A model generated the notes under the pieces. It did not search any database. It had not been told where the DNA came from and saw nothing but the letters and a program-made list of their open reading frames with translations. A program made the position numbers and the translations under genes. Source: Sambucus nigra (taxonomy: Eukaryota; Streptophyta; Magnoliopsida; Dipsacales; Adoxaceae). From it: a stretch of DNA of 64,000 bases. Within the stretch, counting starts at the first letter, position 1. Every line of letters starts with the position of its first letter. This document shows, one piece after another, positions 11,267 to 22,535 of this stretch. Location: assembly GCA_949130495.1 (NCBI GenBank), contig OX422218.1:39797651-39861650 (forward strand). Reading direction: 5' to 3'.

Positions 11267-12617
11267 CAAAATATTATTGTAAATGAAAACGTTTTTATTT
11301 TGTTGAATGGCAAAAAAGTAGAAAAAATAAAAAAAAGTATTTTTTTTGAATAATAATGTTATCTTTTTTAAATGTTTTTTTAAAACAACGATAAAACCTG
11401 TATGTTATACATAAAACAATTTATATATAGAAAAATTACTTTTTAAGATTATTTAAAAAAACATATATGTTTATATGTATAAAAACATTCTTTTATGATT
11501 TTTTTATGTACAAAAACGTCATATTGCTTATAAAAATAGTTGCTTTTAACGTTTTTTTTATATAAAATGTATGTAAACTATTTTTTATATACAAAGACAT
11601 TAAAAAGTAATTTTTTAATATAACATATAGGTTTTAACGTTATTTAAATAAAAAAACATTTAAAAAAGTTAATAACATTATTATTCATAAAAAAACTTTT
11701 TAACATTTAAACGTTAAACCATTTTTTAAACGTTTAACGTTAAAAAAATTGTTTTTTAAATAACGATAAAATGTAATTTTGTAATATATAAAAAATTTTA
11801 TGTATAACATCCAGGTTTTAACGTTATTTAAAAAAACGTTTAAAAAAGTTAACAACATTATAATTCATAAAAAATAATAACATTATTATTCATAAAAAAT
11901 ACTTTTATCTTATTAACTTTTTTAAACGTTTTTTTTTTAAAATAACATTAAAACATGTATGTTATACGTAAAACAATATATATATTGAAAAGTTACTTTT
12001 TAACACCCTTAAAAGAATGTTTTTATACATAAAAACCTATATGTTTTTTTAAATAACGCTAAAAAGATTTTTTTTGATATATAAATTGCTTTATGTATAA
12101 CATGCAGGTTTTATCGTTATTTAAAATAAATGTTTAAAATGTTAATAACATTATTATTCATAAAAAATAAATTTTTTTCATTCTTTTCGGATTTTTTTTC
12201 CATTGAAAAAAATAAAAACGTTTTCATTTACAATAATAATTTGTGATATATATATGTACAAATAAGTAATAAAAAAAGAGATTTTTTTTTCAAAATATAT
12301 AAATGAACATTAAAAAACTGTTCTTTTTAGTTTTATAACCTTTTTTTAAAATATAAAAATAACCTTAAAAAAATTTACTTTGATAAAAAAGGGAACTTTT
12401 TTTTTATATACAAACAGTTTAATAATGCAAAGAGTTTATACGTATGATTTTCTGATACATACATGTTTATAGTTAATTGGACACATTAATAAGAGAGAGA
12501 ATATAGTTAGTTAGATACATTAATAAGAGAGAGAGTCTTTTTGTTAAATGACACTTGGATTTCAACGATTGAGAGACATCAAAAGATGATATCTTTGACA
12601 ACATCAAAAAATTTTCC
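10847..12617 (+). mobile_element. MULE-like foldback element with ~850-bp inverted arms
   Basis: The element starts GGAAATTTGTTTGATGTTGTC and its right end is the inverted complement (GGAAAATTTTTTGATGTTGTC read on the minus strand). The inverted similarity continues inward through landmark strings such as ACAAAAAGACTCT, AAACTCTTTG, AAAGTTCCCTTTTTTAT and AAAACGTTTTTATTT to near the centre at about 11730, so each arm is roughly 850 bp. The flanks carry a 9-bp direct repeat, CCATAACAC, at 10838-10846 and 12618-12626. Long terminal inverted repeats with a 9-bp target duplication are the signature of Mutator-like elements. No transposase is encoded, so it is non-autonomous. A compound (AC)n(AT)n microsatellite lies at about 11189-11264. 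Confidence 0.85.
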
Positions 12618-13018
12618 CCATAACACCTGTTGGTCGATTCACAATTTAGTAGGTGCCGACACCAAATTTTCATTGTTCAAAGTAATGGACTTCCAATTAG
12701 CATGGTACATATGATAACACCAATTAAAAATATTTAATAAATATTTTTTAAATAGTAAATGCAGTTACATACTCATCATATTATAATGTGTCAGTTTCAT
12801 GGAATATTTTTTTAAACAAATCAGACTAGTAGTTTGGACTCTCGTAAACAAAAAATACGGTGTCATTTTAAACAAAAAATCACAATATCATGTTAACACA
12901 ATATTATAAAGTAGATAAATTGTTCGGATTCCTTTACTTTTTAATATGTTGTAAAAATTTTAAAAAGTTTACGAAGGAGTAAGCATGCTGTCAAGTATGT
13001 CCTAAATCTTTTCCAAGT
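12618..13018 (+). repeat. Flank shared with 20299-20700
   Basis: This is the right flank of the foldback element. It is nearly identical to 20299-20700 (GGTGCCGACACCAAATTTT, GGAGTAAGCATGCTGTCAAGTATGTCCTAAAT). Its last ~100 bp are a diverged piece of the 1.2 kb repeat. It is cut at about 13018 where LINE sequence begins. Confidence 0.75.
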
Positions 13019-13850
13019 GTCATATGCGGAATTGGAAAATGAGTGCGTGGGGGTTATTCCTGAAAGGGATGTACAAGTGGAAAATTATTTAGTTAGTGGC
13101 GGATCTCGGGGGATCCAAACCAGGAAGAAATTATTTATTTCAGCCAGGCAAAGGGTTAAACAAGTGGCAGTTAATGGGAGGATCCCTATTTCAGGTTTCA
13201 AGACTACGCATGCTGTCAATACGGGTGGATCTGTCAACTCAGACAAGGGGACAATGTGTGAGGAATATAAAGAATGTTGTTCCAATAAACGTGGTGGTTT
13301 ATTAAACAATTTGTGCAGCAATAGCCTGGGGACCATACCAAATTCCAAGCAAAAATATCATGTGTCACGGGGGCATTATGATGGAGGCAATAAAATAAGA
13401 GAGGGGGTGTTTTCTTCTGAGAAGAGGTTAAATTAGTAATTATTAATCTGAGGGGGGTGAAAATAAGGAAGGATGGGAGTTAAGGAAAAATCATGGGTCA
13501 TAGGTGTTCACGGAAAAAAATAAAGGGAAGAAAGATGTTTAACTCGGATCATCCTTGTTAAATCTCAAAAATATTAAGGCGTTTAGTAGTGTGGGAAAAA
13601 AGGAATAAAAGGCAAGGCAGTGGGGAAATGTAGTGAGGGGCAAAAAGCGATGGTGGTGGCTAGCGAAATGTCGACGGGGGATAGTAAAAAAGAGGATGCG
13701 TCTTTTCAGTAACTAAACGATTCGAGACTATGGGTAGAGTTAAAGATTCCAAACCAGGAAGAAATTATTAATACTAATGAGGAGGAAGGCTGGGACAAAG
13801 ATCCGATGGGATGGAGGGAGGACTTATTAGGATCTTTTAGCAACGACGCA
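13019..13850 (+). pseudogene. LINE family b, ORF1 C-terminal piece, copy A
   Basis: This is the downstream half of a plant LINE ORF1. It opens abruptly at CATATGCGGAATTGG and reads in frame for about 139 codons to a TAG at 13434, followed by further short frames. The same text occurs at 25226 (copy B) and about 50063 (copy C), where it continues a DUF4283-like ORF1. No domain is visible in this tail by itself; the assignment comes from copies B and C. The upstream DUF4283 part present in the other copies is absent here. Confidence 0.65.
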
Positions 13851-13867
13851 GGAATTCTTTTTAAGGG

Positions 13868-14750
13868 ATGCGAGATGGAGGGGGCCTTCCTTTCTGTGTG
13901 GGAGGCGACTTCAATGTGGTGCGATTCGGAACGAAAAGAAGCAACGGTGGTATAATTGATCGATATATGAGAGATTTATCTGACTTCATTAACGGGATGG
14001 AGCTAATGGACTTAACCCTAGAAGGGGGTTTGTTTACCAGGTCGAGCCTCAGGGATCTGCCGTCTTTATCTCGACTATACAGATTTCTTATATCTCTGGG
14101 TTAGGAGGAGCATTTTCCAGGTGTAATCTAGTCTTGTTTACCTAGGTTGACGTCATATCATTGTCCTATTCTTCTTGAATGTGGGGGGTTGAGGGAAGGG
14201 AGGATTCCATTTAGATTTGAGAATATGCGGCTCAAGGAACAGAATTTTCAGGATAGAGTTAGAGATTGGTGGCTTGGGTATGAGGTGGAAGGGAATGCTA
14301 GTTTCAGATTGTCTGTAAAGCTAAGTTTGCTCAAAGAAGATTTAAGGAAGTGGAACAGAGAAGTGTTAGGTAATATTCAGGTGGTTATAACAAGTTTGAT
14401 GAAGGAGATAAGAAGTCTTGATGAGAAAGAAGAGACATACAGGATATCGGAAGAGGAGAGGAGAGTTAGAGAGACTAAAAAGGGGGAGTTAGGGAAGAGG
14501 TTAATTCAGGAAGAAATCAGTTGGCGACAAAAACCCAGGGCTCTGTGGTTGAGGGAAGGAGAATCGAATACTAAGTTCTTTCACAAAGTTGCAAATGCCC
14601 ACTGACGCGGGAACTTTATAGGCAAAATTGAAGTGGGGGGAGAGGTGGTCGAAGAGGCGAGTGAGGTGGGGGGGTCCAAGTGGGGGGAGAGGTGTTGGAA
14701 GAGACACTTTGTGTAATTGGAAAATTAACTCAAGAATTTGGGATTTTATT
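13868..14750 (+). pseudogene. LINE family b, endonuclease and pre-RT piece, copy A
   Basis: This is a piece of LINE ORF2. The endonuclease (EEP fold) motif CVGGDFNVVRF is at about 13898-13930, with DLTLEGGLFT and the closing RFLISLG before a TAG at 14102. The pre-RT linker then follows in another frame, with PFRFENMRLKE, EVLGNI, EEISWRQKPRALWLREG and NTKFFHKVANAH; that frame stops at 14603 (TGA). The N-terminal ~100 residues of the endonuclease are missing and no RT follows. Copies B and C share the same truncations. Confidence 0.8.
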
Positions 14751-16960
14751 ACAAGGCAAAAGCATAGGCGTTATAATTACAAAGCGGTCTTTTGACAAAA
14801 TATTTACAATGTTATTTTATAAAAACTGGCAGTGTTATCTTGAAAAAAGTAGCAGTGGTTTAAATAATAATATTAAAATGTTATTTTATTTAAATTGAAT
14901 ATCTAATGTTACGAACTAAACGTCGTATACTAGTTTGGTCTTAGCGAGAGCATGCATGTATAAATGACGGTAAATAAAGAGATGTATATCAAAGGAATCC
15001 CTATTGAAGGCCAGAACGTAAGTTTGCACCAAGCTCTACTATAAACTGTATGCACTAATTTTACCAATTGCCCCAACTCCAATGTTCCACCATAATACCT
15101 CAACGAGGGTCTATGCCTTCTGCGACAATATTGTGTTGACCAGAATAAGCTTAAAAACAATGAATTTAACACTTCTACTTAGATGAAACTAAAATCTATA
15201 TGTTTTGAATTGTAATGTACACTACTCAAATCAGAATGATACGCGTTGAGTAAAATTAGTAAAATATGCTTTGGGCAAGGTCGTTTTGAGTAAGGTGGTA
15301 AAGTAAAAATAATTACTTTTCATGAAACCAATAATAAAAATATATGAAATCGATGGTCATCATAAAAGTCTCAAATGCATAAATACCCCTACAGAACCTC
15401 TAAAACTAGAAGAATGTGGGAATGTAATGCATGTTGAAAAGTCGGCTAACCAACGTGCATCATCGTTTACATCGATTGGCCAAAATTTCTTTTTAGGTGT
15501 CTATCAGTGGGCCAATGTGCATCATTTCAGTGTCGATTGGCCGACTTGACTTTGTGCATTGTGTCGGCTGACCGACGTGAATCGGTGTTTGGGATACTGT
15601 GCCTTTATAACCTAAATATAATATACATACATGCAATCAAATAATTTATTAGACAAAATGCATTTTGTTTTAAAAATGAAGTTTACACCTGTTTCAAAAT
15701 ATGCACTACAAATGTAACAATGTACAAGGACTGCATTTTTTTTCCGCAACCGCCCCAATTTGGATTTTACATTTTATGGGAAGCAAAAGAAATCTATAAA
15801 AATAAGGTACTAAATCGTTTGGTCACAAAAATTTAAATAATTACTCAAGTAAAAAACTGATGTTGGAAAATTTGAATCTATGGTCTGAAAATACCATGTA
15901 CAAATCAATGTATAGAATAAGCATCACGATGAAACCACGTTCTGCAGCAATAAAAAATTGAAATAAAATAGAGAAAACACACAACGTTACAATGACCCAA
16001 TTTTAAAATAGCAAAAAACACTATCAGATTCGTAATTCCCCCATGTGTTCGTTATTCATACCAACAAAAAAATTGGGCTACATTCTTGGGTTAATATTAG
16101 GAAAAATGACATTGTTTTTGTCAACTACATAAATTTTTCCTTTTATGCTCAATATAAGTTTCATTTTACCATCTATTTATCATAATGTACAGCGAAAGAT
16201 AGATATTATTCAGCACAAGAGAACCAACTAAAGACATCACAACAATTTCTTATCCTATGAAATGAACTGTAATATTATGATACAATGCCATTACGAAATC
16301 TGTACAAATTATATGTAAAAAAACATAAATCATTATTTTTTTACCATTTGAGTTCATCCATGCAACGTACATCAAATTGAAAATTAATTATAAGCTTTGA
16401 AAAGACTTGCCAACCACGAAGAAATTGAAGATGTTGGAATCTCTATTTGTAACCCCTGGACGAATATAAAGTTCGCAAAACCTTAAAAATTTAATAATAT
16501 GATCAATAATTAACTAAACACAAATAAAAACACACAAGTAGATCACCTATAGAGACCAACAATGAATTTCAAAATAGAATACCTCAATTTGTATTTCTAA
16601 ATCTGCAAGAAAGAAAAACCGATTGCCCAAATCGTTTCTAAATTCATTTTGGGATAAACCGATCAAGTGCGTGTATGTCTGAGAGAGAGGGAGAGAGAGA
16701 GAGAGAGAGAGAGAGATCCTGACGACAACAATTGGAGGATGATAGTAATCAGGGGAAGATTTTGATCTCGTGAGAATGATGAGCGTGCGGTGTTATTTTG
16801 GATGAAAGGTGCGGCTGTGATTTTGGTAGTTTAGGTTTTAGAGAGAAAACAATTTGTGATGGGGGGAAAGACTTGCGTGGGCCTAAAATTTTTTGAGGAA
16901 AAAAACGTCACACATGTTAGAGTTAGCAGAATGCATTTAGAATTCTATTAAAAACGATCA
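14751..16960 (-). mobile_element. CACTA-related internal segment, copy A
   Basis: Read on the minus strand, this segment has a leader-like 5' part (16960-16500, with a (GA)n tract at 16681-16715), then intron-like AT-rich sequence. It then holds CGAC-rich subrepeats (15580-15420) and a block around 15150-15040 that matches the intact CACTA element at about 57220-57310 (AAGCTTATT.TG.TCAACACA.TATGGTCG, GAGGTATTATG). No CACTA terminus is present, so the boundaries are approximate. Copies lie at 27013-28540 and 51838-53338, and a piece at 40467-41085. I see no transposase. Confidence 0.5.
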
Positions 16961-16999
16961 TAATATATATAATTATAGATGATTGTTATAGTTAAAAAC

Positions 17000-17900
17000 G
17001 ATCATTTTTAACGAAAAAAATATATTACAAAAAAGGATTCTAAAGAACAATTCTTAAAAAAAAAACTTACAATAGAAATAATAGTTCTTAACAATAGAAA
17101 AGTTTCAAAAACGTTTTGACAAAAATAAAAATCTAGTTTAACGAGTTAAAAATTTTATAAATAAAAGGCATTTTTGGCAAAAACAAATCAGTTTCTTAGT
17201 GAAAAAACGTTTATCTCAAAAACTAGTTTTCAGAGAAAAATAATTAGGGAATACAGTTTTAGAAAACTATTGACACAATTATAGAGCAAAAGGGAAACAA
17301 TTTCAACAGGAAAAAAATTGTTTAGCAAAAAAATAAATTTTAGCAAAAAAAAATCACTTTGACAAAAGTAAAACATGTTTAACGAAATATCGTTTTTTTG
17401 TGAAAAAATCGGCGAAGAAAAACAAGTTTAAAAAAAAAAAATCATTCGGATGGTGAAATTGTCGGAAAACTTTTCCATCCTATATAAGGGGAAAAAGTTT
17501 GATGTTTAGACATCAAACTTTAGATGTCTTGGAGATGTGATTGGTCAATGCTGTTGGCGCGGATCAGCATTTCTTATGAAAATAAGTCCGCGCCAGCGGC
17601 ATTTACCAATCACATCTCCAAGACATCAAACTTTTGATATCTCAGTGACATCAAACTTTTTTTAGTATATAAGTAAACAAAATTTTGCCCACAAAATTGT
17701 AAAAAATATGGCAAAATATATTTGTAGACATGGTATTCGTGCAATTTTCTAATGATAAATAAAGGTTAGCAAACATGTAAATTAATTTGCAAAATGTTTA
17801 TTTGCCCCTATGTATTACATTTGCAGCGGTGCATCAAAGGAACTTTAATATTTGAATTTTGACTTGCAGTTAATTTTGTATACTGGATAATGACTAAAAT
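17000..17900 (+). repeat. Diverged segment, right copy (partner at 9420-10440)
   Basis: This is the second copy of the 9420-10440 segment. It contains the best copy of the hairpin at 17497-17632 with TATATAAGG just upstream (about 17482). No gene is visible. Confidence 0.7.
17497..17632 (+). repeat. Near-perfect hairpin with nested palindrome
   Basis: A ~40-bp left arm (17523-17562, GATGTCTTGGAGATGTGATT onward) pairs with a right arm at 17587-17627 (TCCGCGCCAGCGGCA then CCAATCACATCTCCAAGACATC), leaving a loop of about 24 nt. Just upstream, GTTTGATGTTTAGACATCAAAC (17497-17518) is itself a palindrome. It is probably a small foldback element; a small-RNA precursor is possible but unsupported. 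Confidence 0.75.
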
Positions 17901-18512
17901 ATTTATTTACCAGACATCACTTGCCACCAACAACCATTTTAGTTATCCACAAACTCTTGTGATCTTTATTCATATATTTCTGCCAATTGTCCCAAATTTT
18001 TTATTAAAATAGTTAGCTGTTTCTACATATATATATTTACGTATATGTGTGTGTGGGATTGTATGAAATAAGCTCAACCTAGTGTTCAACGGGAATTTAC
18101 ATCCATGTATGTTAAGTTATTGATCAATGGAAATTATGTTCGAAAATATTGTGTTTTTAAAAAATTAAATAATATGACCAAATTAATATTTTGCCTAACA
18201 TTGAGCCATTTTAAAAGTAGGATTCACACATTAAATGTGGTGAAACTCAGTACGTACGTGTTGCCTGAAGCAAGACGAGTGACATGATATTCATTTGTTA
18301 AAAAAGGAATACTCATTAATAAGAAAATTAGGTTCAAAGTGACCCATATTAGGAATTTGATTTAACTTTCTGAGACGAATTTTCTGAATTGTCGCTAAAT
18401 GTCTTGGCTATGCACTATTGCTTTTCAAAAACGTCCCTAAAGGTCATTATTGTTCACCATAGTCGTGGCTATTCATGAAAAGCATCCTTAAAGTGAATGT
18501 TAAGAAAAATGA

Positions 18513-18558
<46 letters not shown>

Positions 18559-19619
18559 ATTTTTACAATTGAGTAGTCATTTTTTTTTATAAAGTCTCTG
18601 AAGGCTTGTATACTATGGATTTTTTTTTCTTTGTCTAATACTGTCATATGAATAATATATGTAATCTTTTGTTAGATAAATAATATAAATTGGGCCAGAG
18701 ATAAGACCATGAAAGTGAACTGGTTTGTGGAAAAATGTGAACTTTAAAATCCAATGTTAAATCCATTTATTTGCCAGACATCATCTGGCATCACAACCAC
18801 TTCAGTTATCCACAAACTCTTGCTATCTTTATTCAAATATTTCTGCCAACTGTCCCAATTTTTTTATACAAATGATTAGCCGTTTCAACCCACTCTTGTG
18901 ATCTTTCGGGATTCCCATGGGTATTCAATTTTACATGGAATTCACATGGGTATCCACGTTGGTATTTCCATATTTTAACAGGAAGCAATTATCATTGTTC
19001 TTATATATTTGCAAATTTTTACGGATACAAAACTGGGTCTTGCAGATGAGTGTTCTTTTGTACTTCTTTAACCACAACATTAGAATAAGAGAATCACTCC
19101 ACACTTAGGCACATGTAAAAAGCTACCAAGAGTCCCAGTTTTTTCCTCTAAAATCACTCAGTTATAACTGTTCTTAGATTTTTGCAAATTTTGCGGGATA
19201 TAAAACTGAATTGCGCTGCTGACCGAGAACTGCATGAAGTTTAAAATAGTCTATTGGGTATTGCAGATTGCTATTCTTTTGAACTTCTTCAACAACAACA
19301 TTAGAATAAGAGAATCACTTGCTACTTACTCTCATAGAAAGTAACTTCTTAATCGGGTTGTGTGGCATTTTCATTGTGTATTGTTCGTATTCGCTAAGAA
19401 AAAAAGATCTTCCATCAGATCAAGTTGTGTTGTCTCACTTTGATTTTATCGTGTTCATGATTGGTAAACAAATAAGATTTAGTTTCATGCCGCGCTTTCA
19501 ATCGATTTTGTGTATGTGTGGTAAGAAAATAAGATTTCATGTCACGTTAGATAAAACATAATTATCGTGGGAAGTAAATAAAAAGAATCCAAAAAATTAA
19601 ACTTGAGGCCATTATAAGA
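17901..19619 (+). repeat. AT-rich spacer with a duplicated segment (partner at 21110-22060)
   Basis: No gene is seen. From about 18780 the text (GATTCACATGGGTATCCACG-type, GGAAGCAATTATCATTG, GAGTGTTCTTTTGTACTTCTTTAA, AGAGAATCACTCCACACTTA) is repeated with divergence at about 21130-22060. A (TA)n microsatellite is at about 18517-18556. Confidence 0.65.
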
Positions 19620-20298
19620 TGTTTTTTTAATATAATTTTACAAATAACGCTAAAAAGATGTTATTAACTTTATACAAATGATTATATGTTTATTTAAATA
19701 ACGCTAAAAAGATTTTTTTTGATATATAAATTGTTTTATGTATTATAACATTCAGGTTTTATCGTTATTTAAAATAAATGTTTAAAAAGTTAATAACATT
19801 ATTATTCTTAAAAAATACTTTTTTTTCATTTTTTTCGGTTTTTTTCCATTGAACAAAATAAAAACGTTTTCATTTACAATAAAATTTTGTTATATATATA
19901 TATATATATATGTATAAATAACTAATAAAAAAAGAGATTTTTTTTTTCAAAATATATAAATGAACATTAAAAAACTGTTCTTTTTAGGTTTATAACCTTT
20001 TTTTAAAATATAAAAGCAACTTTTAAAAAATTTACTTGGATAAAAAAGGGAACTTTTTTTTTATATACAAACAGTTTTTTAATGCAAAGAGTTTATACGT
20101 ATGATTTTTTGATACATACATGTGTATAGTTAGTTCGACACATTAATAAGAGAGAGAGTATAGTTAGTTATACACATTAATAAGAGAGAGAGAGAGAGAG
20201 AGGGAGATAGAGTGAGTCTTTTTGTTAAATGACACTCGGATTTCAACGATTGAGAGACATCAAAAGATGATGTCTTTGACAACATCAAAAATTTTTCC
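19620..20298 (+). mobile_element. MULE-like foldback element, right arm only
   Basis: This segment matches the right arm and right flank of the foldback element at 10847-12617, ending TTGACAACATCAAAAATTTTTCC before CCATAATAC. The left arm is missing, so this copy is truncated. It contains (AG)n at about 20150-20200. Confidence 0.75.
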
Positions 20299-20955
20299 CC
20301 ATAATACCTGTTGGTCTATTCACAATTTAGTAGGTGCCGACACCAAATTTTATTTGTTCAAAGTAATGGACTTCCAATTAGCATGGTACATATGATAACA
20401 CCAATTAAAAATATTTAATAAATATTTTTTTAATAGTAAATGCAGTTACATACTCATCATATTATAATGTGTCAGTTTGATGGAATATTTTGTTAAACAA
20501 ATCATACAAGTAGTTTGGACTCGCGTAAACAAAACATACGGTGTCATTTTAAACAAAAAATCACAATATCATGTTAACACAATATTATAAAGTTGATAAA
20601 TTGTTCGGATTCCTTTACATTTTAATATGTTGTAAAATTTTTAAAAAGTTTACGAAGGAGTAAGCATGCTGTCAAGTATGTCCTAAATTTTTTCCAAGAG
20701 TCAAATGAAAAAAAAAAAATTGCATCTAATACTTACAACTAGGAATTAGGTTATAAATATTAAGCATATGTGTAAATGGGACCAATGAGAAAATGAATTG
20801 GATTAAAAAAAATTAATTTTCAATGTTCCCCATAAAAAACAGGGTGTATTATTTTTCATTACAAAAACAATTAAATTTAAAGGCACGTATGAGATAATTT
20901 TTTATTTTTTTAATTTTCAACAAGACAAATTCAAAACATTTTTTTTTTCTATCAA
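20299..20955 (+). repeat. Shared flank plus diverged 1.2 kb repeat piece
   Basis: Positions 20299-20700 duplicate 12618-13005. From 20700 the text AAATTGCATCTAATACTTACAACTAGGAATTAGG belongs to the 1.2 kb repeat family, showing what probably stood at 13019 before the LINE composite replaced it. Confidence 0.7.
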
Positions 20956-21283
20956 CAATATGGTACGTGTGGATACCCACGTGACTTTCTTCAAGCAACC
21001 TATTGGAATATCAATAAGCTTGGTACAAATGATAGCACTATAATATGGGAGAAGACCTTTCACGTGGCATAATAATGTATATATTGCAACATGTAAGGCC
21101 ATGATATCCACAAAATCTTGTGATATTTATTAAAATATTTCTGTCAATTGTCACAATTTTTCTATTCTAATAATTAGCTGTTTCTACCCACTCTTGCTAT
21201 CTTTCGAGATTCTCATGGGTATTCAATTTCACACGGGATTCACATGGGTATCCACATGGGTATTTCAATATTTTAACTTGCAC

Positions 21284-21318
<35 letters not shown>

Positions 21319-22535
21319 GAACTTGAACAAAAGATTATATATTGCAACATGTAAGGCCATGATATCCACAAAATCTTGTCATCTTTCGGGATTCACATGG
21401 GTATCCACATGGGTAGTTCAATATTTTAAGTGGAAGCAATTATCGTTGATATTAGATATTGTTCCTAAATATTTGCAAATTTTTGCTGATACAAAAATGA
21501 GTTGCGCAGTTATAAATGGTCTACTGGGTCTTGCAGATGAGTGTTCTTTTGTACTTCTTTAAGCACAACATTGGAATAAGAGAATCACTCCACACTTAAG
21601 CACATGTGAAAAGCTACCAAGAGTCCGAGTTTTTTACTCTCAAGTCACTCAATTATAACTGCTTTTAAATTTTTGCAAATTTTGCGAGATATAAAACTGA
21701 GTTGCGCTGCTGTGCGGAGAACTGCACGAAGTTTAAAATAGCCTCTGGGGCCTTGCAGATTGCTATTCTTTTGAACTTCTTTAACCATAACAATATAAGA
21801 AGAGAATCACTTGCTACCTACTTTCTTAGTAAATAAGTTCTTAGTCGGGTAGTGTCGCATTTTCATTGTGTATTGTTCGTATTTGGTAACAAGAAAATAT
21901 CTGTAATCGGATCAAGTAGTGTTGTGTCACTTTGATTTGATAGTGCTCGTGATTGGTAAACAAATAAGATTTAGTTTCATGTTGCGCTTTCATTTGATTT
22001 TGTTCATGTGTGGTAAAAAAAAATAAGATTTCATGTCACGCTCGCTAAAAAATAATTATCGCGGGATGTAAATAAAAAGAATGCAAAAAATTCAACTCGC
22101 GGTGATTCTATGGCGTATTTTTTTAATATTATTTTACTTCTTATAAATTTGGTTTCGTAAATTTAAATTATAGGGAGAAAGTGTTATATATATTATGTTT
22201 TTATAAACACTTCTAAGTTTAATTTTAATGCACATTCTTATGTGTGTAAATGTTTATAAATGGTGAATGGCTATTCTCTTATGCACGTGGTTGCAACTTT
22301 TTACACCTTCACATTTTTCCTCATTCTATTCGGTCAGACCTTTAGCCATCGGGCCAAGGCAAAATAGGGTGTTCAACGTATCATTATAAGAAATGAGTGT
22401 GTCCTTTTCACAATTATTATAATATAAGGGTATGATCGCCTTTATTTTTCAAAGGAGAAAAATTATTAATAACCAAATCGGAGAAAAAGCCTCTCCTAGT
22501 GGCTCTTACAAGCGGTAAAGAAAAAATAAATAACA
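20956..22535 (+). repeat. AT-rich spacer with diverged repeats, no gene
   Basis: Positions 21110-22060 are a diverged copy of 18780-19570. They include GATATCCACAAAATCTTGT, repeated within the segment at 21101 and 21360, and a (TA)n tract at about 21284-21315. Positions 22060-22535 show nothing I can identify. Confidence 0.6.
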
